DNA of 64,000 bases from Nematopogon swammerdamellus (GCA_946902875.1 OX336343.1:3820754-3884753); one strand, 5' to 3'. Shown: positions 10,526 to 21,191, counted from the first letter of the stretch. Notes: generated by a model not told the origin, from the letters alone. Numbers and translations are program-made.

Positions 10526-11852
10526 ATAGAAGCAGTTCACGTAGAATTCCTCCGTTTTATAAGCATCAGTAAAAGCAACTGTCGACGTCTTAGTGGCGAC
10601 TCCGCAGGCGAGCGCTCGGGGAATATGAAAACAATAGCTCTGCTCGGTGGAGAACTACTTTCACAAAATATCACAGGAGAATGAACTGCAGACCGCTCTC
10701 TGCCGTGCGGCTAGCACCAAAGACCTAAATAAACTAAAGAAGACACAGGCACCAAACTAAATGAGAAGAGTCTGTTCAAAAGGAATTATTTCCGTTGTAA
10801 CAGAATTTTCAGTAGAGCCAAAAAAAACTGATAGCTAATTAAAATCAAATAAAAAAAATTAAAAAAGTGTTTATTATTCAGGCACATGTAAATAGGTAAC
10901 ATAATAAACAATGCATGAAGATGGTATCAATACTGTGCCCGCGAGATCGTGTATTTATTAAACACTATCGCCTAAACTGGCTCTAAGGCTGTTTCATAGG
11001 CGACATTGCTTGGTCACAATTAAACTTGGAGAATTAAACTTAGGATATCTAGTAGATTTATTTATACAGTGATATTGATTATTATAAACAGAATATTATG
11101 CATAATTTAATGATTTTATATTATATGTTACAGACGTTCTAAATTTGGAAATAGGCCCTTTTGCCTAGACAAAATGGAAATAGACCCTTTCCCTTAGGGC
11201 GCTTTTCGTAATTAGTTCGTTTTGACCATTAAAATTTTACAGGGAGATGTATTTGAATACAAAGACTGAAAATCGGCGCAACTCGTCGAAACGGAAATAG
11301 GTCCTTTTGAACAGAAGCTCCTCAAATACTATACGAGGCAAAACGCGATGAAACATGTCACCTGCCGGTAAGAAAGCGCGCCTCCACATGCAATAATTGC
11401 AATAATTGCTGACAACGTCCCTCTCCATCTTTATTCTCTAGTCACTACTGCAGGAGAGAAGTGGCGAGGGGGTGAGGGGGGTTGCGCGGCAAAAAATAAA
11501 ACTACAGACGCAAAAGACCCAGCGCGGCAGCGCCATTTCAAATCTTTTGTTTTCCATTTTCAAATTTTCTTTATTGGATTTCGCGCGCACTGGCGGCGTG
11601 CGGACGCACCTGGAGCTAACGCTCTTTTGACAGTTAAAAGATATGCTCTTGAGAATAGCATAAAAAATTTAACTGATAATAACACCACCCATTTTATTGT
11701 TAATACTCGTAACTATGCCCGCGTCTCCGATCGCTTTAAAGTCAATTTAATAGCAAATCGGATTTAAGTGCAAATATTATATATATAAATTTGGAATATA
11801 AATATATATAAATATAGAAACGATCACTTCTATAATATACGCTACGAAATAT
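10526..11852. other. No gene recognised
   Basis: Holds AT-rich DNA, a diverged duplicate of tggaaatagaccctt around 11140-11190 and 11290, and a GC-richer patch at 11460-11640. The small minus-strand frame at 11237-11428 has no known domain. Confidence 0.45.
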
Positions 11853-11996
11853 ACACACCACACGCCGTATCCCGACAATCGGGGTAGGCAGAGTAATCGT
11901 GGTGGTCGGTGTTGTGCTGTAATTTGGCAGAGTACTTGCAGAACAAAACAGATTACTCTTCTTACCCCGATTGTCGGGATACGGCGTGTGGTGTGT
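11853..11996. mobile_element. Repeat P foldback copy, 46-bp arms
   Basis: The arms 11853-11898 and 11951-11996 are reverse complements with two mismatches. They contain cacgccgtatcccgacaatc. The 52-bp centre matches the ggtggtcggtgttgtgctg block of other copies. A GT run follows the right arm. Single-arm versions lie at 1769, 21569 and 37567. Confidence 0.8.
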
Positions 11997-12515
11997 GTGT
12001 GTGTGTGTGTCTTTCGGGGGTTTTCTATATTTTTAGACAATCGATAGACAACCTCTATACCGTTTGTTCGTTAGTTCGTGTCTGTGTTTCCTTAAAATAA
12101 CGACAAAAATTATGAAAACAATTGTTCAACGTGCACTGAAATGAATGAAAACAATAGTGACGACTGCTCGCCGGAAAATACTATTGCGGTTATTTGTCTA
12201 ACAAACCATGGAAACTTTAAATTGCATTGCCAAATGGACATACTCAAAATATTTCCATAACCGGAGCGAGGTTAGCCTCCACTGGCGGCAAACTATTTAC
12301 CAATGGAAGAGCTTGGGCGGGGTGGAGTAGGGCGGACGGAGAATTTGGAAAACTAACCGGCCTAACCGCGGCAGCCTGTCCTACCGCTCTCGCACGGGCA
12401 CCTACCGTACAGTATACGCGAACTCAGATAAAACAAACCATATTTTAATTTTCCTGTGCTTACAATATATATATAATATATATTATGGATACGCGAGACA
12501 CTTGGCGCCGTCAGC
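11997..12515. other. No gene recognised
   Basis: After a short GT repeat the DNA is unremarkable. The left part of a minus-strand LINE frame extends to about 12440. Confidence 0.4.
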
Positions 12516-12765
12516 ATGAATTTATTGTTGAGCCGACGAAGCCCAAAAGCATTCGGTTTAGAACGGGGGCTGCGAATCCCGTGCTGGCGGCGTGACAGAT
12601 GCCTTTTTACGCTTCTCTTGAAAGATTCTAAGTCATACACTGAAGGAAACACATCGGGAGGAAGTGCATTCCAGAATTTCGCTGTGCGGAAGATAAAGGA
12701 AATACTGGAGCGCTTAGTCCGCACTTTAGGCAGCTCTACAGTGTAGGGATGCATTCCCTGTCTGT
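12516..12765 (-). pseudogene. LINE ORF2 C-terminal remnant (minus)
   Basis: The minus frame reads RTKRSSISFIFRTAKFWN, then ALPPDVFPS and SFKRSVKRHLSRRQ. This is the conserved C-terminal tail of CR1/Jockey-type reverse transcriptases (F-x-RTA-x-x-WN-x-LP-x-x-VFP). No RT core is attached, so it is only the 3' end of a truncated insertion. Similar tails occur near 17900, 21690 and 34500 and in the LINE-G fragments. Confidence 0.7.
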
Positions 12766-12880
12766 TACGCGTGGACCTATGGTGAAATTATTAAATTAAC
12801 ATAGACAGAGTATGAGTCCCTAAGAGAAACGACCCTCTTTGAGTTTCTAGGTTTTGCGGTGGAAACCCTTGGTACGTAGT

Positions 12881-13138
12881 ATACAACGTGTCCCAAAACT
12901 CAACGTCAAGCTGGAACCAGGGAGTAGTCCAGTTTATGACTAACCAGGGAAAAATAGGGAAAAAAATCGGAGTCATTTGTTTTTTATGATATGAGCATTT
13001 TTTTAAAATCGTTGAAAATTTAATTTAACGTTAATAATGACTCAGATTTTTTTTTCTTATTTTTCCCTGGCTAGGTTGTCATAAACTGGCCTACTCCCTG
13101 GTTCCCTCTTGACGTTGAGTTTTGGGACACCCTGTATA
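12881..13138. mobile_element. MITE with ~95-bp inverted repeats
   Basis: The left end, tacaacgtgtcccaaaactc through cagggaaaaatagg, is matched in reverse complement by the right end, which finishes gagttttgggacaccctgta. The arms are about 90% identical over ~95 bp. Flanking TA is consistent with a Tc1/mariner-type target. No coding capacity. Confidence 0.8.
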
Positions 13139-13185
13139 ACCCGGACGCACTGGCTTTGCCGAAACCATTGTCAAATTGCTAGTGT

Positions 13186-13288
13186 ATGGGTGACCGCTTG
13201 ACCGTTGGAAGCTGACTGTGGTTCGGATTCCACATAAAACTGTAGGTTGTAGGTGATGTAGCCAGCCGTGTCAGTTTCCATGAATGAA
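13186..13288 (+). mobile_element. SINE-A copy with body deleted (plus)
   Basis: The 5S box-C remnant and the B-box (gggtgaccgcttgaccgttgg, ggttcggattccac) join directly to the SINE 3' end (gttgtaggtgatgtagcc, gtcagtttccat). About 200 bp of body is missing, probably by internal deletion between short direct repeats. Confidence 0.75.
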
Positions 13289-14385
13289 AAACCTATAGAA
13301 ATAGAATAAAAAATAAAGAGATAGAGAACCTTTATTTAAATTTTGTGAATTTGCACGAAAAAAAAACTACTTAATACATATATTACAATTCACTTTGGTC
13401 AAAATGGCCTAGGCGCAGCTCAATATGCCTATGCCTAGGGAGATAATGGTGCTGTTTTTAAGCCTAGCCAATAAGCGCTTAATATTAATACACACACAGC
13501 AGGTATAACATGCAAAATATTACAATTAGCATAACAGACGAATAAAAAAGAAAATTTAAAGCAAAGGATTGTATGTATGTATCTATGTATGTATATATTC
13601 TTTATTGAACACCAATTTATAAAAATTAGGTACAACAGGCGACCTCAATGCCGCGAGGCATTCTATTCTAACTAACCTTTGGGATGTGGGAGAAGTACAT
13701 GCAGGCGAACAAGAATAGTGTGTGGCAATGTGTTAGACTGTAAAGAAATATGTATGATAAACTACATACGAATACTACATAAATACTTTAATAAGCATAT
13801 ATATGTAGGAATTGTGAATTAGATAAAATAAATTAAATTAAATTAAAATGAACGTATATTTACAGAAGAGGATATTTATCTGAAATGTAAGCAGCTACCC
13901 GCTCCAACCTCGTAGCCTTGTTTTTGAGGTTTCACCAACAATTACCGCGAGGCATAATATGGCTGCGCTCGCCATTACGTACCCGATATCATACAAACTC
14001 CATATAGCCCCATAAAACTGCTTTCTACACACTCGGTACAAGGACAGGATGCATAAATCATGTTATGGGCTATTTTAAATCGGGGAAAAAAATACATTAA
14101 AAATCCCTTTGGGAATAAAAACGTAGGGTTTTTTCTTTCGTTGAAAAATCTTTGAATAATGAAATTTCAAATAATTTATAAATTAAAATTATTAAATAAA
14201 CTTAACTTCATAAACTACCTATCAAATAAAATTTAAAGACAAATATAACTAATTAAAATCTATAACTAAAACCACTAAAAACTAACTTCCTAAAAAATAA
14301 CATATTTCCTAAAGGCGCGTCGTCCCCGGGATGGTTCCCAGGATGGCGGCCGCGTTGTCCCCGTGTATTATAAAAAAAATTATTT
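13289..14385. other. LINE 3' UTR pieces; no gene
   Basis: A minus-oriented LINE 3' end is suggested by a tatgtatgtatc repeat followed by ttctttattgaacacc near 13570-13615. A plus-oriented tail of aaatt repeats lies near 13828-13850. The rest is AT-rich without a coding frame. Confidence 0.4.
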
Positions 14386-14451
14386 TTTAACCCACGACGT
14401 AAAATGAGGGGTGTTATAAGTTTAAAGTGTAATTTTTGTATCTGTGTGTCT

Positions 14452-14459
14452 GTCTATGG
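14452..14459. repeat. 8-bp target-site duplication, left
   Basis: gtctatgg, matching 15451-15458 exactly on either side of the hAT-like element. Confidence 0.9.
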
Positions 14460-15450
14460 CAGTGGTTCTCAAACTTTTTTAGCTGACGGCGCCCTTAACC
14501 CGTTCAAGAAATTGTGCGGCACACCGCTTCAATATTCGGTTGTTGTCTTTCATATGCATCATATCTGAACTGTGATAAACGAAGCATGCAAATATGTAAA
14601 TCAAGTAATATTTTCGAAAGGAATAAAAAACACAATTTTGCCATGCCTTTTTTTTTTTTTTTTATGGAAACTGACACGGTTGGCTACATCACCTACAACG
14701 TCCGTGATGTCAGCCCATAACACCGGGTGAACTAGGTGCCATGTCAGTGCTTCCCCCTTTGATCGTGCCGGCTACACTGAACTGGTCGGAAAACACAAAC
14801 TATTTACATAGCCGTTTAGACCGACGTTTCATTCAGTGCGGTGGTACCAACCCGGGCGGGTTAAACCCTACCACCAAGTAAGATTATGAGGGAAGGGACC
14901 TACAGTTTTACGAGGAATCCGAACCTCGGTCAGCCTCCAACGGTCAGCGGTCACCCATCCAAGTACTGACCGCACCCAGCGTTGCTTATCATTCAATAGC
15001 GATAGTTGACTGTCTGCACCACTGAGCTAACGAGGCTGACATGCCTAAAAGTTACGCATCGAAATGTAAATGTTTCATTATTATTTCGATTAAGTATGTA
15101 GGTAGGTACATTACTTTTATACTTATTTTGAATTTAATTATTTACTACTAGTGAGTGGCTCTGTGAGCTGTAGACCTCGCGAGTCTGTTTTTGCATAGCT
15201 TAAAACTGAATAAATGTTCACCGGCGCACCTCAACCCCCATGGCTTAGCGATTTTGAAAAATTACCAAAAACTTGTTGAGAAACAGCCGGACATCCGGAC
15301 ATACGTACGCATTTTTGCCCAAGCTGAAATGGAGACGCTTCGCTCGCGCTTCGCGCTCGCTCGGTCAAATAATGTCCACTTTTTCGCGGCACCCCTGGCG
15401 TAGGTTCGCGGCACCCCGGGGTGCCGCGGCACCCAGTTTGCGAATCACTG
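14460..15450. mobile_element. hAT-like non-autonomous element with 8-bp TSD
   Basis: Begins cagtggttctcaaactttt and ends ccagtttgcgaatcactg, which are imperfect inverted repeats of the classic hAT type. The exact 8-bp duplication gtctatgg flanks it. About 600 bp of its own sequence is left once the SINE at 14648-15039 is removed. The GC-rich right end has the repeated motif gcggcacccc. No transposase frame. Confidence 0.92.
14648..15039 (-). mobile_element. SINE-A, full length (minus), inside the hAT element
   Basis: A T run is followed by atggaaactgacacggttgg, the whole body, the B-box region, the 5S-like segment (gtcacccatccaagtactg) and the A-box region ending gaggctga. A catgcct target duplication is seen at 14642-14648 and 15040-15046. 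It carries a small insertion that reads tatcattcaatagcg next to the 5S segment, also present in the copy at 49432. Confidence 0.92.
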
Positions 15451-15735
15451 GTCTATGGCATCGTAACTCTCAAGCGGATGGACCGATTTGGATGTGATTT
15501 TTTTTTTATTAGAAAGCTGGTTTAACCGGGATGGTTCTTAGCTATGTTAGTAATCAAGTAATAAAGTACCTAATTAATGAAGTAACAAAAAAATTACGTC
15601 TCACAGATAGACCAATTTGGATGAGGTTTTTTTAAAAAGCTTGAAATAAAAGTTGAATTAAAAATTGAAAACCCCCCGATCTTTAAAAAGTCTACAATAA
15701 ATTCCGTTTAGGCACTTACTCAAAGGAGTCGGGAG

Positions 15736-16000
15736 ACCGCTGAGTAAATAACATATAAAAACTTACAGCTGCGCGGGTATTTACAAAGGGGTTTTTTGAA
15801 TTCTTTAATTTAACTTTTTGCCATAAAGAATACACAGTGCTAACAATAATTATATGTATATTCAGCATGGTTCGTCATCGTTTTGTTTCATCCCATTTAT
15901 CAATGCAAGTTGAAATGGATGGAAGAATATAATATTTAATGTAGAATATAATAGTGATTTCAACAGCGAATAGCTATTAAAATTTACTGTTTTTCCCAAA
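15736..16000. other. No gene recognised
   Basis: AT-rich DNA between repeat D and a tRNA-like fragment. Confidence 0.4.
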
Positions 16001-16064
16001 CGAGCGACGAGGCGTAGTGGTTGGCTACGCAACGCTCAGGTGTAGGTACAGATCCCGGCACCAA
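16001..16064 (+). repeat. tRNA-derived SINE head fragment
   Basis: cgaggcgtagtggttggc resembles a tRNA A-box and gtacagatcccggcacca resembles a B-box with a CCA-like end. The spacing between them is about 30 bp, but there is no cloverleaf with paired acceptor ends, so this is a tRNA-derived retroposed head or a decayed tRNA, not a gene. Confidence 0.5.
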
Positions 16065-16173
16065 ATAACTGTACACTTTTTTTTTTACAATTTAAAGGCG
16101 AAAAGTGTGTAGTATATAATATCAATAAAACTATCATTAAATTATATTTTTATTACCAATTATTTGGCTTTTT

Positions 16174-16330
16174 ATTTAAATATTATTATATAATATACAA
16201 AAACACAAAATATTTCGACCCTTTATGGGCCGTCGTCAGTTGATCGTCAGGTCGTCGTCGTCAACTGACGACGGCCCATAAAGGGTCGAAATATTTTGTG
16301 TTTTTATATATTATATAATAATATTTAAAT
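16174..16330. mobile_element. Foldback element, 70-bp arms
   Basis: Arms 16174-16243 and 16261-16330 pair with 69 of 70 positions complementary around a 17-bp centre made of tcgtcg repeats. The right arm holds ctgacga at 16265-16271, a 5-bp GGCCC/GGGTC stem, and gaaa at 16288-16291, the layout of a hammerhead ribozyme core. The paired left arm holds the reverse complement. Confidence 0.9.
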
Positions 16331-16466
16331 CAATAAAACTAACTATACATATTATATTAGATTAGACTAAGAAACTTAAACTAACATAAAACATTTAAAT
16401 CTAAACCTAAAAAAAATAAATCAATAATAAAAACCGTCTAGGGACAGACGAGCCGGAATTGCAGCG

Positions 16467-17489
16467 TTGCCAAATTACACTAAATTAAAACTATATGTAC
16501 AAAATGTACAAATGGTGCTGAAATGTCTTTATAGTACCGCGACAATGACCGTACAAATACAGGACCAGCAGACGAAACCTATCCAATTGCATCGTGGAGT
16601 CAGACAGGGAGATGTTATATCTCCGAAACTGTTTACGAATGCATTGGAAGATATATTCAAGCTGCTGGATTGGGGAAAGCACGGCATTAATATTAACGGC
16701 GAGTACATTTCACACCTACGCTTCGCAGATGACATAGTCGTGATAGGCGAATCGCTGGAGGAGCTGAATCACATGCTGAACGGCCTCAATGTCGCCTCCC
16801 GCCGAGTCGGCCTCGGGATGAATTTGAACAAGACGAAAGTCATGTTCAACGAACACGTCGTCCCGGGGCACGTAACAGTTGGAGAGGCGACCCTCGAAGT
16901 TGTGCAGGAGTATGTCTATCTTGGACAAACCATCCAGCTAGGGAAGCACAACTTTGACAAGGAGGCCAACAGAAGGATTCAGCTAGGCTGGGCGGCATTT
17001 GGGAAACTCCGCCACATCTTTTCATCCTCCATCCCACAGTAATTGAAGACGAAGGTTTTCAGTCAGTGCGTTCTGCCAGTAATGACGTACGGAGCGGAAA
17101 CGTGGACTCTGACGATGGGCCTGGTCCACAAATTTAAAGTCGCTCAGCGAGCTATGGAAAGAGCAATGCTCGGCATTTCTTTGACCGATAAAATCCGTAA
17201 CGACGTGATACGTCAAAGAACTAAGGTAGTCGACATTGCTAAGAAAATAAGCAAGCTGAAGTGGCAGTGGGCTGGGCACATCTGTCGCAGACCCGACAAC
17301 CGATGGGGTAGACGGGTGCTCGAATGGAGGCCACGTACAAGCAAACGTAGCGTGGGACGCCCCCCGGCTAGGTGGACAGATGACCTAAAAAAGGTAGCCG
17401 GGAGTGGATGGATGAGAAGAGCGGAAGACCGCGTTTGTTGGCGTGCCTTGGGAGAGGCCTATGTCCAGCAGTGGACCGATACAGGCTGA
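16467..17489 (+). pseudogene. RTE-type LINE, RT and C-terminal part, one nonsense codon
   Basis: One frame runs 16467-17489, broken only by TAA at 17040-17042. Part one (191 residues) has RGVRQGDVISPKLF at residues 43-56 and the catalytic FADD at 86-89. The first catalytic Asp block and the endonuclease are missing, so the insertion is 5'-truncated. Part two has the conserved C-terminal region: MTYGAETWTLT, then KVAQRAMERAMLGISL, KLKWQWAGHICRR, SVGRPPARWTDDL and GEAYVQQW. The 3' end runs into tgatgatgatg, the short-repeat tail of RTE elements. The break at 17040 replaces a codon between SSIPQ and LKTKVF. Family known from lepidopteran 'endonuclease-reverse transcriptase' entries, from memory. 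Confidence 0.9.
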
Positions 17490-17577
17490 TGATGATGCAC
17501 AAAATGTACAGTGGGGTTCTACGCCACCGTCCGTACCGTATGGCGTCTATAATACATCAAAACCACATTTTTGTAGA

Positions 17578-17872
17578 CCTGCTACGCCGTATTTAGATAG
17601 TCTACGCCGTAGGCGGTCAATCCGTAGATGGTCTACGCCGTAGGTCAATCCGTAGATGGTCTACGCCGTAGAAGGTCACTCTGTATATAATTTACGCCGT
17701 AGAAGGTCACTCCGTAGCTGGCCTACGCCGTAGAAGGTCACTCCGTAGATGGTCTACGCCGTAGAAGGTCTACACCGTAGAAGACCACTCCGTAGATGGT
17801 CTACGCCGTAGAAAGTCTACACCGTAGAAGACCACTCCGCAGATGGTCTACGCCGTAGAAGGTCACTCTGCC
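17578..17872. repeat. 31-bp tandem repeat, ctacgccgtag
   Basis: About nine diverged copies of a unit near 31 bp: gtctacgccgtagaaggtca then ctccgtagatg. Each holds near-palindromic ctacgccgtag. It lies between an RTE 3' end and a second LINE tail. Some units are shortened to gtctacaccgtagaagacc. Confidence 0.85.
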
Positions 17873-17884
17873 CACATATTCCCC

Positions 17885-18045
17885 CACCCCCCTCGCCAAG
17901 CATAGTCTTGGGTCCTTCAAGAGGGGTGTGAATAGGCACCTGACAGGCCGGCATGGCATTCGCAACTGCCTCATATGCCCGAATGCACATGGGCGTCGTT
18001 AGACACCTTATCGGTGGCTCGGCGCCATATGTCGCGCATTCAATA
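17885..18045 (+). pseudogene. LINE ORF2 C-terminal tail (plus)
   Basis: Reads SFKRGVNRHLTGRHGIRNC in the plus frame, the usual end of CR1/Jockey-type ORF2, followed by a stop and the catatgtcgcgcattcaata 3' UTR also seen in minus orientation near 21690 and 34480. Confidence 0.65.
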
Positions 18046-18287
18046 TAAAAAATGTCCCATTTTCACTCCTCTAGGCTTTTAGTTCGCGCATGCGGAAGGG
18101 ACAAATGATAGAAAAGTGACAAAGCGAAAATTGACGCACAGAAGGGACGAAGTAAGCAACCCTTGCGACCTTGGGGTGACCAAATTCGAGATTTATTTTC
18201 TGAGGTCAAGATTTGTAATATTTATAACACGGCAAAGTTAAAATCAGACGCTACCCGCGTCGCTTCCCCGCGCGCGCCGGGTGGGTA

Positions 18288-18585
18288 CCGTCACATGGAA
18301 ATTCACACGGTAACTACATCACCTACAACATCCGTGATGTCAGCGCATAGCACCGGGTGAGCTAGGTGCCGTGTCAGTGTTTCCCTTGAACTGGACGGAA
18401 TACACGAACTATTTACCGTACCGCCGTTTCGACCGACGTTTCATTCCGTACGGTGGCAACAATCCGGGCCGGGATAAACACTACCACCTAGTAAGGCATA
18501 AAAGGAAGGGACCTACAGTTCAACGTGGAATCCGAACCACGGTCAGCCTCCAACAACGGTCGAGCGGTCCATATGTACGATATTT
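18288..18585 (-). mobile_element. SINE-A, truncated at the head (minus)
   Basis: Body from catggaaattcacacggtaa to gtcagcctccaac, then a short cggtcgagcggtcc; the 5S and A-box parts are missing. The poly(T) and the usual gtttccat end are also diverged. Confidence 0.75.
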
Positions 18586-18599
18586 CAACTTTTTTCGTC

Positions 18600-18706
18600 C
18601 AGCAGAATCGGATAAAACAATCTGTGACAGACAGAAAGACAGACAGACACAAGAGTGATTCTATAAGGGTTCCGTTTTTTCCTCTTTTGAGGTATGAAAC
18701 CTTAAT
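18600..18706 (-). repeat. Repeat with cctataagggttccg end (minus)
   Basis: gacagacagaaagacagacag, then gattctataagggttccg and cctcttttgaggtatgaaacc. The same end is at 61655-61762 (minus) and, in plus orientation, near 57747. A relative of repeat C. Confidence 0.65.
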
Positions 18707-18945
18707 AAATGACGTGATCGACTTTTTTTTTAATAAAATGTATTTTTAGGGTTTTTAACAATAATTTGTTAATATCAGCCCCATAGTACTCATCTTCTCC
18801 ACCCCTTAGGGCACAGAGTCCCTAAGGGATGGAGAACTCTTCACGAATTCAACACAATTACTGAATCCCACTCACTTGGGCTCACCAACAGTTTATGTAT
18901 GCTAAAAAACAAATTGAGTCTGTCAGTAAATCAGATTTAGAGGAA

Positions 18946-19130
18946 TTACAGATTATGTGATTCCCTCCGTAATTTTTCGTTCTGACCACACTCCATCAGC
19001 AAATGGTACATGTCATCCTCCTTCCGATCACAATTTGGAGAATCTCTCTTTTTCATCAAGAATTTCAACTGTACCCCTATTGCACATATTGAGTGTACAT
19101 AATAAGGCCGTCGTCGTGAAGAGTGACGGT
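18946..19130 (-). pseudogene. LINE ORF2 C-terminal cysteine/histidine region (minus)
   Basis: The minus frame contains SPNCDRKEDDMYHLLMECGQ, the C-x-n-H-x4-C arrangement found after the RT in Jockey/R1/I-type LINEs. The frame is open to 19410 but the upstream Ser/Arg-rich part matches nothing I know. No RT core is present. Confidence 0.5.
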
Positions 19131-20262
19131 GTTCATTCTGTAGTAGTACAAATAGATGGGTAGCTCTATAGTGAGAGCCGACATCTGTTGTCCTATTACG
19201 CTCGCTTGGAACGTAGAGGAAGCGACGGAGATAGCGATATAGAGACGCGGAAAGAGAAAGAGGAACAGACTGCGCCCAGCGAAGCCGGGAGACTGTAGGC
19301 GACACGTTTTCGATGCATCCGGCTGGAACAATCATAGCTCCCTGGCGGAGTAAAGAGGAAGCAGTGAAGCAGTTTTTTTTTTCAGATTTATTCGTCACAA
19401 AATTATTCACAAAAATAATTTAAGACGAGACGGAAGTTAACTTTCTCCATACAAAATCGTCTTTCGGCATTTATGTTTTTATCCCCCTACACCTTATCCG
19501 TTTTTCACAATTTTTTTTTTTGTTGTAATAAGGACAGTCGAATCTACGATCCTGTCAATTTTTTAAATATCTAAAGTGCTGACTCAATAAAGCTTAATAA
19601 ACTTCATGACATCAAAAAATAAAAACAATTTTTCGGTCGAAATACAAATGTTTTGTTCAGTGCTTTAATGAAAGTTTGAATTAAAACACTGAACTCAAAT
19701 GTAAAAAAAAAATTATTAAAATGTAAGCAGTCAAAATTACATCGATTCACACAGAACTAGTAAGTAGTTGATTGAAGTATGATATCAATTTGTCCTAATT
19801 ATTATGGTTATTTTTCGTCCGCCTCTAAGTATATTCAGTATGGTTCATAATTTTTTTGTTTTTGTCATTTCCCGTTCACCAATGCAAGGAAGAACCGGGT
19901 AAGAATCCTTATAGAGCTTTTTTTAATATAACTTACATACTAAGTGATAATTACGTTAAATATAACATACTATGTCCAAGCAAAAAAGAATTAAGTCAAG
20001 GATATATCCATGAAAAAAGATAATACTCGTAAAATACAAAAAACATAGGGTTCAGTTAAGTCATTAATAAAAATTTAGTTTATACATATAAACAATTTGA
20101 ATCATCAGTCAGCAGAATTTTTATTTAAGACATAAAAATTCTGCCACAACTCAGCCACCCACCCATTTGGATTACATAAAACAAAATAATGCTGTGAAAC
20201 GTAGTATTTAGCGTCCGCTGAAATAGGTGCTCGCGTCCCTTTAAAACCCGCTCTAAGGCCCA
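19131..20262. other. AT-rich DNA, no gene
   Basis: A T run followed by cagatttattcgtcac near 19370 suggests a minus-oriented LINE 3' end. The rest is AT-rich with no coding frame or clear repeat. Confidence 0.4.
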
Positions 20263-20385
20263 CTTGCACCAACACAAATTTAATATATAAACCAGTTTAA
20301 CTCGTTAAACTAGCACCCGTTGTATGTGTGAACCGCGTTTAAATCCATAACTCGCTACTTAACTTTAAACTCGTGTTGGTGCAAG
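20263..20385. mobile_element. Small MITE, cttgcaccaacac ends
   Basis: Inverted ends cttgcaccaacacaaattt and ttaaactcgtgttggtgcaag flank about 80 bp of taactcg-type subrepeats. The target duplication is unclear. Confidence 0.6.
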
Positions 20386-20564
20386 ACGCGCTAAGTTTAA
20401 TAACTTCTTTTGAGGGCGGAAAAAACTATTTACTCTGCCTAAATTATCTTTAGGTAATTTTGCAGGTGCTTTTATAAATATTTAAACACAATTTATTTTC
20501 AAAGGCGGACTTGCTTAGCTTTATTACAACATTTTCAGTATCTTTTCTTTTCTACATATTATTA

Positions 20565-20861
20565 CACAGAGCATGAAATGCGCGCGCCCGCCCCTACTAG
20601 AGGCGCCGTGAGCGCGATTTCTCTACAACGGCGTTGAAGCCTGTGGGCGTGGCCTATGACTTACATATGTGTGTTGTGCGTGTGCATTTGTTTTGTGCGT
20701 GTGCCTAACTTGCTCCTCTTTGTGTGTAGTGTCGAGTCGATACTAGCACACACACACATACGAAGCGCTAGCAGCTCAGCGTACGGTTATTGGGTTTCAA
20801 ATATCATCGCTTAGGGCGCCTCTAGTAGGGGGCGCCCGCGGTAGGTATTTGATGCTCTGTG
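20565..20861. mobile_element. hAT-like MITE with exact 8-bp TSD
   Basis: Ends cacagagcatgaaatgcg and taggtatttgatgctctgtg are inverted, with a second inverted block ctactagaggcgcc / ggcgcctctagtag just inside. The duplication tattatta is exact at 20557-20564 and 20862-20869. The interior holds a gtgcgtgtgc-rich region. Confidence 0.9.
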
Positions 20862-20869
20862 TATTATTA

Positions 20870-21017
20870 TAAGCTCAGCTCTCGCTCTGGCGTACTCTCA
20901 AAAACGTTTCAACCGTTCTCCCATTTCAATCTATCCCACGCTACATTTGTGCTGTCCTTTTTATAAAGGAAGTTGTTGAAAAGATTCCTATTTTTTTTAT
21001 TTCTTATATGTTATAAA
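20870..21017. other. Short unassigned spacer
   Basis: No gene or repeat recognised between the MITE and a LINE-G fragment. Confidence 0.4.
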
Positions 21018-21150
21018 TCACCTCTCCTCATGAAATCACGTTCAGTGAGGCGCCATGCCAGCAGATTTGTGGACTGTTGCCGGTCTGTGTTTAGCCAGAA
21101 GACACCCAGGTTAAAGGATTCAGGAAAGGTGTGTCAGGATCGTGGTACCT
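21018..21150 (-). mobile_element. LINE-G fragment (minus)
   Basis: cacctctcctcatgaaatcac and gcgccatgccagcagatttg match LINE-G copies near 28310 and 44865. It covers the very end of ORF2 and the start of the 3' UTR. Confidence 0.65.
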
Positions 21151-21191
21151 ACATGCAGACCCTTCATCTCTGCCTACCATAACGATATCCA

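Larger units (their letters stand above)
14386..15735 (+). repeat. Repeat D copy, split by a hAT-like insertion
   Basis: The 5' part, 14386-14459, ends at tgtctatgg. The 3' part resumes at 15451 with gtctatggcatcgtaactc and continues through aagcggatggaccgatttgg, tagtaatcaagtaat and a cactccttt-type end near 15735. Removing 14460-15458 restores an ordinary repeat D. Confidence 0.85.

Noticed and set aside
16001..16064. A tRNA gene
   Set aside because: A- and B-box-like motifs are present but acceptor, D and anticodon arms cannot be paired.
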